Source: Unio delphinus
Taxonomy: Eukaryota; Mollusca; Bivalvia; Unionida; Unionidae
NCBI GenBank assembly: GCA_029339505.1
Contig: JAQISU010000179.1
Coordinates: 16,802,001-16,866,000, forward strand
DNA length: 64,000 nt
Direction of reading: 5' to 3'
The position numbers and the translations under genes are program-made. Below the pieces are notes generated by a model. The model worked only from the letters and a program-made list of their open reading frames with translations, was not told the origin of the DNA and searched no databases. The number at the start of each line of letters is the position of its first letter. Position 1 is the first letter of the stretch. Shown piece by piece: positions 22,905-34,893 of the stretch.

Positions 22905-23330
22905 TGGTTGTTGTTGTTGTAGGGTTTAACACCATTTTACTTCACACGACATACATGGCGGCCCGTATTACTGGTGGAGGAAGCAGTGGCGTACCGACGG
23001 GGGGTGGGGCAGGTGGGGCATTCATCTCTGGCGCCGGTGGCTAGGGGAACCAAATCGGCCCAAAGTATCAACATAACTGCGCAACAGGGGCAGCCGGGGG
23101 CGAAAATTTGGGTGTTTTGCCCTGGGCGCCAAGTATCCTTGCTACGCCACTGGGAGGAAGAACCTGGGAAAACCCTTGGAAAGAACCATCGACCCACGAG
23201 AAACTACTGGCAAGCGTTGTCATATAAGTACATTAGCCGAATCTTAGACTCGAACCCACGCAGACAGAGGTGAGATGGCAGTGATCCTTACCGGAGAGCG
23301 ATTTAGACCACTCGGCCACTCGAGGCCCCA
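22905..23330 (-). mobile_element. tRNA-derived SINE nested in the outer hAT, itself interrupted
   Basis: On the - strand the head has an A-box-like block near 23310 and a B-box-like gggttcgagtc near 23255. The central part contains gggttttcccagg, and the tail has a run of CAA repeats near 22910. The central domain and tail match the second copy at 34894-35149. The element is split by the short hAT at 22984-23152. Confidence 0.8.
22984..23152. mobile_element. Inner hAT-type short element (169 bp)
   Basis: Terminal inverted repeats CAGTGGCGTACCGACG and, reversed from the right, CAGTGGCGTAGCAAGG. It is flanked by the perfect 8-bp duplication GGAGGAAG (22976-22983 and 23153-23160). It sits inside the SINE, so it is the youngest layer of the stack. 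Confidence 0.9.
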
Positions 23331-23873
23331 ACTAGCTACTGGTAACATTTTTGTTGTGGTTTCTTAGTCTTAAACTGAAAATAGCATATACAATATAGCA
23401 CTCACTGGATAACATTGATCCACTGGCCTGGATCACTAATTAAATAACTCCGAATCAGTCCGGGTTGAGGAGAAGCGGAACAGTAGCTAGAGAGGTGTAT
23501 ATACCCCACATCAAAATTATTAAAATTAAAATTCATACAATTTAATACATACACACATACTATGGTGGGTAAACAGAGAAACATAAAAAATGTCACTTTA
23601 GACAGTGAGGGGTTCGTCATATGATGTAAATCTGAGACGGACCACACAAATAACAAAATTAAATTGTCATTCTATTATGACTGTACTATTATGTTGTATT
23701 CAGTATTGACTACTGCTTTGCTATGTTTCAGTGACACTGGGGGCGTAAAATGAATACCTTGTCCCCGGGCGACAAATACTCTCCGATACGCCCGGGGGGT
23801 GGGGGGTGGGGGGCCGAAACATATGAACCTTGCTCCGGGCGTCAAACACCCTCGCTACGTCACTGGTAACCGC

Positions 23874-24110
23874 AGATATTCATGGGATATATCCGCTTAA
23901 TGATAATCCCTCCCAGCGTTGATGATCTAAAACCAATGAAATTTTCGTTCGCTTAAAATTTTTACTAAGTGGGATTGGTACAGCTAAATTAATTGCATGA
24001 TTAATCTGGCTATCTCTCTCAATATACTGGTACTTCATTAATTTTTTTTGATACCAAGAGTAATATCTTTTTAATTGGACTCATTCTTTTCTTCTTAACT
24101 TTGTAAAAGC
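23874..24110 (+). pseudogene. Continuation of the coding remnant after the hAT insertion
   Basis: Includes gataccaagagtaatatc and a following ttaactttgta, which parallel 6350-6410. Many stops; not functional. Confidence 0.35.
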
Positions 24111-24840
24111 CATAAAATCTAATCTGAATAAAAAAAAAATTAAGAATGAGCAAGACAGAACTCTATTACCAAACTCAAAAGTTCTCTCCATTGTAGTTCT
24201 GTCAAACCATAATGTCACCTTTGACTTGAGTTGCTGAAAGACAAATTCAAGTATAATTAGCTGGAAAATCCCAGACATAAAATTTGAACCTTGGCCAGAT
24301 TGGACAGACATAGGAAGGCCAAATTGAGTAAAAACATTTTATCAAAGCTGTTACTATTGTTTCTGAATTAATATTCCTCAAAGGAATTGCCTCTTGAAAC
24401 CTTGTTGATGTACTGTTTACCTCACTTGGTCTTAGGTAAGGGACCAACAAAATCTACCATAATTCTGCTGAATTGTTTGTCAGATGCTGGAAAAGGTTGA
24501 AATGAGCCTTAAGTATGTTCTGGTTGGGTTTTCCTACCATTTGACAAGTATGACAAGATGTATAGTATTTAAGAACATCACTTTTAATATTTGGGCCGAT
24601 AGAAGTAAGTCAAGATTTGTGACAAGTCTAATTAATCTCTAAATGACCAGCCAAAGTTGTTTCATTGGCCAGACTAAGTTGTAAGACTTTGAAAATACAA
24701 TTTGAGAGTTCACTGACCACTGTTCACCAGCAGTTACTTCAGAAAGTCTCCATTTTCTTATAAGAATTTTATTTTTAATTAAATAATTAGATAGGTACTT
24801 CTGTCAATTGCTTTAGTTTTACTAATGGCCCTTTAAAACA
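24081..24840 (-). pseudogene. Integrase fragment
   Basis: Contains the zinc-binding end (TTLAGHLEI, then SCHTCQMVGKPNQ near 24530-24660) and part of the catalytic core (TRFQEAIPLRNINSETIV near 24350-24400, then SGQGSNFMSGIFQ near 24260-24300), separated by frameshifts. The C-terminus is truncated at about 24115, where other remnant sequence begins. Confidence 0.75.
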
Positions 24841-25079
24841 AGATGGAGATCTCAGGATCTTTTTCCTATTTAACGGCAAGTAATTATCATTCGTCACCCT
24901 GATTAGAATAAAGATAATGAGTATTTAAATTGGATTACTGTAATCAATACCTTTTGATTGATCAAAACAAGGAGTGAAAGTGACCTCATCAAAATCCTGA
25001 GCAATACATATGTCAGCTAAAGGAATAAATCCTTATCAACCTCATTCTCAAATCATTCTATGCCACAGCTTGAGTAACT

Positions 25080-25538
25080 GCGCAAGCTGGTTATAAATCA
25101 GGGAACTCCTTTTCAATGGGATCGACTTTTAGATCCAAACAAAGCCTAATAATAAATGAATGCCTTCAATGGGTAAAGCATACACTGTTCTGTCATGCGT
25201 CCTGAGACTATGTTAGTTGATAAATTCACTCAATGGAGGGGAACATTAACAAAGCCTCACTCTACTCCCTGAATACGAACACTCTCATGAGAAGAAGACT
25301 TCTCAGAAAAAGGCAAAGTATCTGACAATAAAAGACTCTGAGAAGATACTGTGTCCCTTAACATTTTAATAAGGATGGGATTGGCCAAATCACCCAAGAG
25401 TAATATAGAACCCTTCAACCTGAATGGTTCATAATTCTCCATAATAAAATCAGACTGAGGTTTATTAGATCCAACAATTGTATACCTTTCAATACATGAT
25501 AGTGACCTTGACCTTTTGAGTCTTAGAAGTAAGTGCAT
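25080..25538 (-). pseudogene. Gag-Pol junction and protease-region fragment
   Basis: The frame 25257-25538 ends with LPFSEKSSSHESVRIQGVE, and the sequence continues past a stop with blocks characteristic of the segment before the Pol polyprotein. No reverse transcriptase block follows. Confidence 0.55.
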
Positions 25539-25574
25539 TTGGAATAGGTCTGTCTTGAGCCTGATGCTTATGTT

Positions 25575-25907
25575 TCAATTAGTAGCAATCAGAAATAATG
25601 GGTCCTTTCTTCTTGCAATAGGTACACATAGGAAGAGACAAGGAGCTAGAATTAAGCTTATCAGAAGCTTGAATTTTAGAAGTTGTGCCAGATTGAGATT
25701 TAAAAGGAATTTTATTAGGCTGATATATTTTCTGTCATACGACGGCATAGTATAAGTCTGTATTTTTACCAAAGATACTTTGTGAGCTAAATAATACTCG
25801 TCAGCAGCATTTTCCAAAGTTTCGACATTATGCTCATCCAGATAAATTCTGATGTCACTATGGACACAGTTCTTGAACTTTGAAATTGATATGAGTTTTC
25901 TAAGCAT
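25575..25907 (-). pseudogene. Gag-like fragment, C-terminal part
   Basis: The frame opens with a block FKNCVHSDIRIYLDEHNVET and AADEYYLAHKVSL, typical of the Gag C-terminal region in the same family. The following cysteine-knuckle region is not intact. Confidence 0.65.
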
Positions 25908-26116
25908 TTCATAATCTTTATTAACCTTTCAAGAAGATTACTACCTATTAAATTATTTGTGGTGCTTTTTCCCTTGCAAATTCTACAGGTCTGGTCAATT
26001 GATTTTCTAGAATTCTGAAAACCTTGTCAATAGGCCTGAGGGACTAACTCATAATTCTTTAAAATATAGCCCTTAACCATATCATAGTCAGCACTCTGCT
26101 CTAGTGACAGTTAAAT

Positions 26117-26425
26117 CTAAATATCAGGAGCTTTACCAGTAAGTACACATTGCATTATTAGAGTCCAGAACTCTCTCTGCAACTTCAAGTTTTCATCAAT
26201 GTTCTCAAAATAAGAAAAATATTTGTCTACTAAGTTTTCTAGAAATGGAGTTACTAGCTTCATATTTCGTAAAACATCAAAAGTAGGGGAATGTTTTCCA
26301 TTTGTCAACTCTTTGAACCTAATTTGAAATTCTCTTTTTTCCATTTCTCTTTGCATTAGCATGATTATCTTGTTTATCTTATTAAATTGTATTTGTCTTA
26401 CCTCCATATCTTTCTGAAACTGCAT
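26117..26425 (-). pseudogene. Gag-like fragment, N-terminal part
   Basis: A 102-residue frame: a charged, probably coiled N-terminal half (residues 1-35) followed by a segment with VDKYFSYFENI and WTLIMQCVLTGKA, the pattern of a metazoan Ty3/Gypsy Gag. It ends at a stop; the homologous protein continues in other frames toward 25575. Confidence 0.7.
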
Positions 26426-26580
26426 TTGCCCTTCTTCCCATTTTCATTTCATTTGTATCATTTCTATATGAAACAGAACCTGTCTTATGTTTAATTCTAA
26501 CGTTTTTAGCTGTACTTTCATTTTCAAAATGTCCAACCACTCATAGGTAAAATAAAACAAATTCTCTTCTTTTGATGACA

Positions 26581-27050
26581 TTTTGCAAAGATAAAGTTTT
26601 GATTTCACTAAAGATTTTAAAAATGTAAAATACTACTTGGGATTTAATATTTTTCAAAAACATAGGGAATTAAAATTTTGAATAACAAAATTGTCTGAAA
26701 TATTTTAACCAAAATTTATGTCCCAAAGACAAGTGCCCAATGTCTTTCTTACATTTAGGCTCTTACAAAATGCAACAAGAAAAGAGTGAAAACAAGCTTT
26801 GTAAAATTTAACAAAAAATTTATTTCCCTAGGAAAACATGCTAAAAACGAGAAAAAGAACATAAGGTTGTACGAATCAAATCCAAACTTAATCCAATAAT
26901 TAGAAAATAGAAGTCCTAACTATACTGAATTCTAATCCTGATGAAACCAAAATGGAAGGCAATGACGTATGCTGTGGTCAGTGTCTTAGTGATGTGTCAA
27001 CAGTTCTTTGTTGAATAACATGAAATAATCTTTCAGTGTTTGATCTGTTT
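26581..27050. other. AT-rich stretch, possibly retrotransposon leader
   Basis: Lies upstream of Gag on the - strand and could hold the untranslated leader or a degraded LTR, but no terminal repeat or primer-binding site could be recognised. Confidence 0.3.
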
Positions 27051-27830
27051 GTAAATTTCAATAACTGTCCCGAACTGTTGCAATTGTGCAAAGTACTTCT
27101 GGTTTGGAGCCCTCATAATTGATCCCAAGTACTTGAAGTTTGTGACTCTCTTCTGTCCACTGACCTTTATTTCTGCACTAATGCCATTAGTCTTGTCATC
27201 AGTTTAGTTTCTTTGGCGCTAATCTCCATACTGTATGCTGTGGAGGTTGTGTCAAGGCGCTCAACCAAGTAAGCCAGTTCTTTTACATCTTTCCATCAAT
27301 ATCATCTGTGAAGTGAAGGTTGGTGATTGTTCTTCCTCTGATGCTGACTGCCCTTGTAGTCATGCAAGGCATCCTCCATGCGCCTTTCCAGGAAATGTTG
27401 AAGAATGTAGATGACAGTATACATCCCTGTTAGACTCCAACTGTTGAAACCAATCTCATCTACTGCGAGTGATGAGGGCAGTATTAGTGGCTTTGTCATA
27501 GAGGTGTTCAATGACCTGCACCAGGTTTGAGCTAATGTCTTACTTCCTCATAGTTGCTCATAATGCTGCATGCCATACACTAACAAATTCCTTTTTGAAA
27601 TCTATAAAGACATGTTATAGATTCTACTGATGCTGAAGGTATTTCTCGCAAAGGAATCTGAGATTGAAGATTTGCTCTGTGGTGCTACTTCCTGCTTCGA
27701 AGCCTGCCTACAGTTCAGCAATTATTTTCTCTGCTTGAAGATTTAGTAGTGAATTATCTTCAGTACTTTATAGACAATTATTCTCAACGCAATAATGCAA
27801 CAAATATTTAGTAATTAAACAGTGTAAGTC
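27050..27830 (-). mobile_element. RTE-like LINE fragment
   Basis: The - strand reads, across frameshifts, reverse-transcriptase blocks: GCILSSTFFNI near 27420, TITNLHFTDDIDG near 27300 (the catalytic FADD box altered to FTDD), and a block with VTNFKYLGSI near 27140. The visible frame 27302-27511 is only one piece. The copy is short and decayed. Confidence 0.65.
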
Positions 27831-28079
27831 CCACCCACGAAACCTAATGGTTTTCTTGATGTCTAGACGATTTTTGAAGGTCCCTCTGTAACTCACACTA
27901 TCATTTATCGTGCGGTCTGTTTCTGCACCCCGTTGTTTGAGAGTTATTGAGAGAGAGGTGTATTTGTAAGAGACAGTTTAGCATTAAGATTTGCAAAATC
28001 GATTAATTTCTTCAAAAGATCATTGTCTCTGTTTTTTTTAAAAAAACATCATCAGGTAAATCGAAATTGACATTTGAAG
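27831..28079. other. No recognisable feature
   Basis: Spacer between the LINE scrap and the second Polinton-like copy; may contain the degraded end of the capsid-like gene. Confidence 0.3.
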
Positions 28080-28740
28080 AATTTTAGGTTTCTAACGAGG
28101 TATTGTGAGAGCCCTTTTCTGTATCGTGAGATCAGCAATCTTAGATGACCCTGTTGAGACATAATTGGCTTTTTTGGATGTCTTCCTGGTTTTTGTTAAA
28201 GTGAACTTTTTTAAAAGGCTTTCTGCGTGAAAATTTCCTTGTTCAGTTGCATTATTTAATACCACTACAGCAGCTGTTTCGACAAGATCAAATGCAGCTG
28301 CTTTCAGCAGAATCCAAAATATGTGTGATAGTGGAATTGCGCATGAAACTATTCCATTACCACCTTCCAACATTAAATAACCTTTTGCAAATCTTAAATT
28401 GTCATTGTATTTATAATTTGACCTTGCACTTCCATAAATTCGTCAGCGGGTAAGAAATATTTACTTTTATCCCGAACTTCTAGTTCAATTCTTCTAAGCT
28501 AATTTGGTTGTCGTGCGTCGTAAGACTAATATTGATTATCGCGTACAGGATCATCTTTGAGAACTGGTACATCCATATCAAATGTTGGATCAGTTACACG
28601 TTTAAACTATTCATTATATTTATTATCATCTAACACGAAGAATACTTCCTGCTATCAGACGAGCAGTTATATTTCTTTTGCTTCACTAGCCAAATCTGAT
28701 ATAGTCTGATTTGCAATATAATTTATTATTTTACTGGCAT
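28080..28740 (-). pseudogene. Polinton-like copy 2, capsid-like gene remnant
   Basis: From about 28740 leftward the - strand reads an N-terminal block, then YSYDARQPN, then a KSKYFLPADEFMEVQGQI block. Frame 28092-28373 then has GGNGIVSCAIPLSHIF. The spacing and phrases resemble Polinton/Maverick major capsid proteins. At least two frameshifts and several stops break it. Copy 1 retains only the first 64 residues of the equivalent gene. Confidence 0.5.
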
Positions 28741-28749
28741 TTGCAGACA

Positions 28750-29014
28750 TCACTTAATTGCTGGGTAATTTTTCTGGTGGTGGGTGTCGTCGTACTAATC
28801 GTGCTAATCATTCCTTAATGGCCAAAAACGTTTTCCCTGCAAGATTAGCAATAGCACCATCACGAACAACGTCAACAGCTTTCATTCCTAGTTGCTTTGC
28901 AATCGGCATTGCTTTTGGAGCTATCCTTTTAAAATATCCTTGAACATTATCACATAGTCCATCACCGTAGATCGATTTATAAGTAGATAATCGCGAATGT
29001 ATCACTTTGACCAC
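28750..29014 (-). pseudogene. Polinton-like copy 2, small basic protein remnant
   Basis: A 68-residue frame with STYKSIYGDG and APKAMPIAKQLGMKAVDVV, then after a frameshift a basic RRHPPPEKLPSN tail. It matches 20885-21150 on the + strand. Confidence 0.5.
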
Positions 29015-29063
29015 GATCGGTCAACGTTGAGCGTCGTGATTAATCATCTTATTTGTTATTTAT

Positions 29064-29321
29064 TTAATCACTGTGATGGTCATCAGCAATTTCATAAATA
29101 TAAGGCCGATATACATTAATATCCATGATACCGCCAGTGAATAATCGTTGACAAATATCAGATATTTCATTCAGAATTTCTGGAGAACTATTTCCAGCTC
29201 GTTTTCCTCCAATCTGAATCTCTAATATATTTACGTCAGAAAGAATATTATTAGGACCAGCCATAAAACCGCTTCCTTCAGTTGTAATATCCTTTCTTAA
29301 AGATTCTACTGGGTCATACAA
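29064..29321 (-). pseudogene. Polinton-like copy 2, second gene remnant
   Basis: An 85-residue frame with IGGKRAGNSSPEILNEISD and CQRLFTGGIMDINVYRPYI. It corresponds to 20700-20850 on the + strand, where the same protein is more broken. Function unknown. Confidence 0.5.
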
Positions 29322-29531
29322 TTCTTCTTACTCTTTTCGGTTTCTATTTTATTATCTACGGCTTGTTTAAACTTCTCAAGACTTTTGTCATTATCACTAA
29401 TATAATCAAGACCTTTTGTAACAAAATAAATATAATTAATCCATTCATCCTTACTCTTCATTGTTCCAGTATATCTAGTACTTACGTATCTTTCATGTTG
29501 TTGAAATCCATGTGCAGCAATATGTACCGAA

Positions 29532-30120
29532 TTATGTAATTTCGAGTCTTAGAGGTAAATTGTTTCGTAATATATGCGATGATTGAGCTTGTTTTGGAGA
29601 CTGGTTTATGTTGATGAGATGTTGGTTTAGTAGGTCATTTAGAAAGTGTGGTACAGTCGATGAATCAATTTCTTTCTGTTTTGCTTTTAGTTTATCTACT
29701 TTTGCAGAGAATTTAACAAAGTCTGGAACATTTTTATTATGACTAATTCTTAAAATCATCTTACGATAATCAATTTCAGACAAACGTTACAAAAAAATTA
29801 ATATGGTGATAAATCAGACGAATAATTAGCATCATAGGCAGTGTATTTAGCTAATTGATCATCATTTATAGTTTTTATTTTTTGATAAGTTCCATGTCTA
29901 AATTTATCAAAAATTATGTTTGAATAGATGGATAAATTTCCTTTGTTTTGCTTTTTCGGCTGTTTTTGTTATTTCTTTCGTTGTTTTTGTTCTTTCATTT
30001 TTGCTGTTTCCGGTCTTCTTAATGATCATACACGTCGTTTATCAGAACATTGTATTTTATATACAATTCACCTTTTGTGTCGATTCGACCTGTTTTAGAT
30101 TTAATTTATAAAAAGAACGT
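29532..30120 (-). pseudogene. Polinton-like copy 2, first gene remnant
   Basis: Frame 29532-29783 (SEIDYRKMILRISHNKN, then DFVKFSAKVDKLKAKQKEID) continues upstream through stops to LNLKQVESTQ near 30090. It matches 19790-20230 on the + strand. Function unknown. Confidence 0.5.
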
Positions 30121-30620
30121 CAACCCAATGTTCTAAACTGGAAATATATTTTCCATGTGTTGGTGTCAACATTGTTTTCTCATTTCATAGTTTGTAACAA
30201 CAAGAGGTGGAAATTCACTTGGATTAGTTTTACTGATTAATATCTAAGTCTTTTTCGGTAAATTTATTACGTAATTCTTCATCTATTTCTTCATCAGATT
30301 TTACTCTGTAGAAACAGGTGTTGGTGGTTGAGGCATTAGCCCATGAAGATCATGTAAAAGTATTGATGTCTCTTCAGTTTTTTCAGCGATATGTTTAAGT
30401 TGAGGAAGAAATGGTTTAGTTCTTTAACTAACAGGCTTTAATAATTGTAGAGAACTTTCTGCAAAATAAACCCGAGATTCCTGATGTTCTTGTAGTTTTT
30501 GTTGACAGAATCACGAAGTGGAATATAATTCTTAATTGCTTCTAATCTTTTTGGAGCTAATCAAGCTATGTAAGATTCAGCTACCATTATTGATAAAAAA
30601 AAAACATTCATACAAATTTG
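30121..30620 (-). pseudogene. Decayed upstream coding remnant of copy 2
   Basis: The - strand begins MVAESYIA at about 30590 and reads APKRLEAIKNYIPLRDSVN before frameshifts. It lies upstream of the first gene remnant and was probably part of the same protein. Copy 1 has no clear equivalent. Confidence 0.35.
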
Positions 30621-31020
30621 AAGAAAGAAAAAACGACAGGATAAAGTAAGATAAATAAACTAAACCAATTAGAGAAACTCTCGGTCAGTTAGAGAAACTC
30701 TCAGTCATTTAGAGGCTTCGGTTTGGCTTTATTGACCTTATGATTTCATTTTCGTAGGAAGCTTTATTTTTCAAAAATGACGTTTCAGCAAATAGGTATG
30801 TTTGTCCTCTCTGCTGCTGTAATTCACGTGAAAGATCAAATAATTTTTTTTATCAGCAATGTTTTTAGACATTAGAAATCTTGTCCAGGTACGAGAAATT
30901 TAAAATTTTTTTTAACAATCAGAAATTCAATTATTTATAAAGAATAAAAATAATTGAAAGTGTTGAATTTTTAAAAAATTTTAATTGAAGAACTTTTCAC
31001 AGACTAATAAGAAATTGACG
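30621..31020. other. No recognisable feature
   Basis: AT-rich sequence; a 22-bp phrase (agagaaactctcrgtcagtt) is repeated in tandem at about 30668-30715. Confidence 0.4.

Positions 31021-31093
<73 letters not shown>
31021..31093. repeat. (AT)n microsatellite
   Basis: About 36 AT repeats. Confidence 0.97.
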
Positions 31094-31097
<4 letters not shown>

Positions 31098-31781
31098 TAT
31101 AAATTTCAATATCACTTTAAAGTCAAGATAGAAAGAAAAAAATAAATCCCACAAAAAAATCAAGATTAATGGGAAACAAACCCTACAATGCGTCTTGTTT
31201 GAATGAGGGAGTTCTCTCCCATATGCCACCATGTCGCGCAATCCAGCGATACCACTGCACTACTACTAAACTAGTCTTAACAAAAACCGACCCCCAACAA
31301 AACAAAAACAACACCCCCATAACAACAACAACAACATCAACAACACAAACGTATGAAGCTCGCAGTCTGCTCCGTCTCCTTTCCTTTTTCATTCTGTTTT
31401 GATAGTAAATGGCGTTTTCTTGTAGTGATGGTTGTTGTAGTGGCGCTAATGGTGGTTTTAAGAAGACAGTTATTTTGGGGAGCTCAATGGTGTACGAAGC
31501 CATTCTAATGGATACATAACACACCAGGGATACTTACTGTATAAAATCAGTTCAAAGTGCAACCAACACGGACCCGGAACTGCGGGCGCTTTATGCGACG
31601 GTAAATCAAGGCCTCTGTTATTTGTTCTACTGTTCAGATTCGCAAACTGTACATACCCAGATCTGCCGGCGCAGGAGCAACTTATTCAAGCAGATTATAC
31701 TTTCCTTGTCCATAAATATAAACTGAGTGCCGTTTTCTTAAGCAGTGGTCAACATATGTTGTTAATATACGTACATGTTTT
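31094..31781. other. No gene recognised
   Basis: Includes a short run of AAC-rich triplets at 31318-31348. The - strand open frame 31183-31524 crosses this triplet run and has no domain. Confidence 0.4.
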
Positions 31782-31848
31782 CCGCCTGGGATTATGTGAA
31801 AGTGAGATTTCACACCGCCTGGGATTATGTGTGAGCGAGATTTCACAC
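31782..31848. repeat. 33-bp tandem duplication
   Basis: Two copies starting at 31782 and 31815 (ccgcctgggattatgtg-aag-gagatttcaca type). Confidence 0.85.
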
Positions 31849-32816
31849 ATAGGAAAAGCAGTGGAGGGAAATATCATGAACGTGGAAGGGTCAGCAATCC
31901 CTGACAACAAGCTGTGAAAGCAGAGCTGTTGTGACTTGCATTTTGTTTCTTTAAGATTTTTCAGATTCAATGAAAATACGTTGCTAAAGATCTATGCAGA
32001 TAAAAGGGGAATTTGCTGAAAACAATTAGTACCGATATTTTTTCTAATAAACTAAATATATTTAAAAGTGAAACTTGTCCTAATACTTTTACGCGCATAA
32101 CTGAAGCACGGTGCATTTATAATAATTTGTATTATGTATTTACGCAGTGTACTGCACATTTTTTGTAATCATCATGATTCTAAATATCTGTACAAAGGAT
32201 TTGGAACGAAATACGCATTTTTCTGTGTTTGTGCAAGCGTGTGTGTGTGCGGTGACATGACGTCGTTTATTCAACGAGGCTCCAAGAGGTTATTTCCAGA
32301 TTTTCTGATATTTTCGCAATTTTTATACTAGAACAGAATAAATGAAAATGTAAAATAAATAGTGCTGACAGCATCTTTGAAAATAGTTTTTCTTCACTAA
32401 TGGAGGTTACACAAATGTGACGCTTTTAACCATGCACTTTTAAATCCAATATAAAATAACTACTATTAGACAAGATTGGAAGTAAAACCAGTATGCAAAG
32501 GATGGAATATTTAAAACAAAAACGAAATATGAAATATGACATCGACTAGTATAATAGCATTTACTTACTGACTTAATGTTAGTATTGGATTATTTAAAGA
32601 AATGTCGAGTCAAAGTACTCATTTACATAATGGCAGATGTGTCCTCAGTTGCAAGGTGATCGTTTATTCGGTACTTTTGGCTGGCAAGTTATATCGGTAT
32701 AAAGGGAAATTAACGGACAGGTAATGCAGCCAAAGCTAACCTCCGTACACCGAATGTAAGATACCATACGATTTACGATTTTATGTAAATCAGCATGCTT
32801 GTCACACCCCCACACC
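31849..32816. other. No recognisable feature
   Basis: AT-rich unique-looking sequence. Confidence 0.45.
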
Positions 32817-32893
32817 CACACACACACACACACACACATACATACATACATACATACATACATACATACATACATACATACATACATACATAC
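32817..32893. repeat. (CA)n(CATA)n microsatellite
   Basis: About 20 bp of CA repeats followed by about 55 bp of (CATA)n. Confidence 0.96.
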
Positions 32894-34883
32894 ACTTCTG
32901 CCAGTCAGGTGTGCTTTCTTCTATCTAATATGGATTTCGGCAACATTTACATCAAAATGTCAGAAAGAACTTCCGGAATGAATGTGTTTCGTGACGCGGA
33001 GCGATAATTTTAATCTGGCTATCAGTTGATATTTACTTTGTTATATTAATTGCGCTCTATATTTATAATATAAGTTGGTAATACTTCATATACCACTTTA
33101 TCTTTAATCTTTGAATTATAACTATGTTTCATTTGAATAAAATTCATCCATTCATCTGTGCGTGTAACATTATCATCCATTATCAACACTTTACCTGCTG
33201 TATTCTAACATGTCTTGTTCCATTACAATAATATTTTTAATATTACTTTATTTTAACTCCATTGCTTGCCTCTACTTTTTTTTTTTGCTCAATAATGTCT
33301 CAAGTGACTGGGGATAGCTTCGTAAATTGTCCTCTTAACTAAAGGCTACGGTGTGATATTTTTTCCTGAAAATAATGCTTAATAATTATAGAGGTGGATA
33401 TATTTTTAATTAAGTGTTTCGGACATGTGATGTTCTTGAAATTGATGAGAGGCATATACACCTTCCATTTTACTTCGCAGCATATAGACAGTGAAATACC
33501 AACTGTCGCCTAGGAAGAAAAGCTAGCCATCCATAACAGTAGACCTTATCTCAGAATTTGTCTGGATGTCAAATATTTTGAATTATATCAAACGTTATAA
33601 CCCAAAGTGTTTTTCAGAATTATCACCTAGGAAAAGGTGAAGTCAGAAATGACCTTTAGACGTGAGAAATCCCGGTATATATTCGGAGTCCCTTGACTTA
33701 AACTGATACAAATTCCCATTGAAATGTCGAGTCAGTGGAATAATATTCTTATGCTTTATTTTAAGATAGCTACCTAAAAAGATGGACATGTTTGTGGCTA
33801 TTATTATTTGTTAGGTGGATGCGTCAATAAATTTGTGCATGAAAACTAAGCACCCCTCAATGAGAAGTACTGGTGCATTAAGCTTGAAGTATACACCGAT
33901 GTTTTACGGATACATTTGATACATTTTGCAGTTTAAAAAGATAAGCGACATCAAATCCAGGCACGGTAAATATATAGAGGGCGAGAGGTTAATTTATGGG
34001 GCTATTTTGATAGTAGAAATGTCCAAATATAGCACATCATTTCACAACAGAGTAATTTCCCTTTCCCATCTCATGACGTTGCCGATAGCGAACTAACAGG
34101 TATGACTTTTCAGAAGGGAACAGAAGGTCTGTAATTACTTGTAATCTAATATTTTCGTTCTTTCTGAACATATTTTGAAGACTATCGCTGTACACTCATT
34201 TGATAATAATGTCGCCCTACACTAGACCTATAACTGTGTGACATAATTGTCGTGTGTCGTGCTTGCTAGTTCACTAGCTAGGGAAAGAGGTACGCTGAAA
34301 ATTGAAATAAGCGGGTCGTACGTTTTGATCCAGCTAGTTCCAGTTTGTTCGAGTGTCGAGTCATTGTGACGTCAGCTTGTTTTAAATATTGAAATTTCAC
34401 GTATAGATTGAACAAAGCTTTGTTTGAAAAATTATTGTAATTGATAGATAATTTAATTGACATTGGTCTAAAAACACAACACGAAGGTGAATGGCAAATT
34501 TTTAAACGTTTCAAATCGTGTAAATGGGTATCATAAACACTAAGGCCGCACGCTTTCATCTACGTGAATATTAACTATGAATTAAAAATTAAGATATACT
34601 TAGAATCAATCAGAATTTAGAAAAATAATAATTCGAAGTTTTTGATGATAAATGTTTCTTAAATATCCAGGTTTAGAAGGAGTTAATGCAAAGGTCGCAG
34701 GCCCGATACTCAGCCATGCCAACGATGGTCTGCTATTACCGTTTCAAAAGGCAATGGCTACCATTTCCTTGGCGTGATAGAGCAACATTAAGCGGAAAGT
34801 GTCGATGTGAACTAAGTAACACGAGTAATTGTTTACTTTCGTTGTGCGAATTCCAGTTCAGGTTTGACCTAGACAGAAGAAGG
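32894..34883. other. No gene recognised
   Basis: Mostly featureless. A stretch at 33040-33290 is vaguely similar to 21640-21740 (shared aataatatttttaatat) and might be another scrap of the Polinton-like family, but the evidence is too thin for a call. Confidence 0.35.
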
Positions 34884-34893
34884 GCGAGCGTGG

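Larger units (their letters stand above)
22796..23865. mobile_element. Outer hAT-type non-autonomous element
   Basis: Terminal inverted repeats: the left end is CATTGGCGTAGCTAGGG, and the right end read in reverse is CAGTGACGTAGCGAGGG. It is flanked by perfect 8-bp target duplications (GTAACCGC). An 8-bp duplication with CA-TGGCG ends is typical of hAT elements. No transposase is present. The interior carries a SINE, which itself carries another hAT element. Confidence 0.88.
24115..26580 (-). mobile_element. Ty3/Gypsy-type LTR retrotransposon remnant lacking reverse transcriptase
   Basis: On the - strand, Gag-like sequence (26425-25575) is followed by a protease-proximal stretch (25538-25080) and then by integrase pieces (24840-24081), all in different frames with stops. 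The 1.5-2 kb normally encoding reverse transcriptase and RNase H is missing; the join lies at about 24880-25000. No LTRs were identified. The copy is old and inactive. Confidence 0.75.

Noticed and set aside
23250..23320. tRNA gene suggested by A-box and B-box sequences
   Set aside because: The boxes belong to the head of a SINE with its central domain and tail attached; the cloverleaf is not intact.
31183..31524. 113-residue frame on the - strand
   Set aside because: It crosses a GTT/AAC triplet run and has no domain, conserved start or splice context.
33040..33290. Possible further Polinton-like scrap
   Set aside because: The only support is a short AT-rich similarity to 21640-21740, which could be chance.
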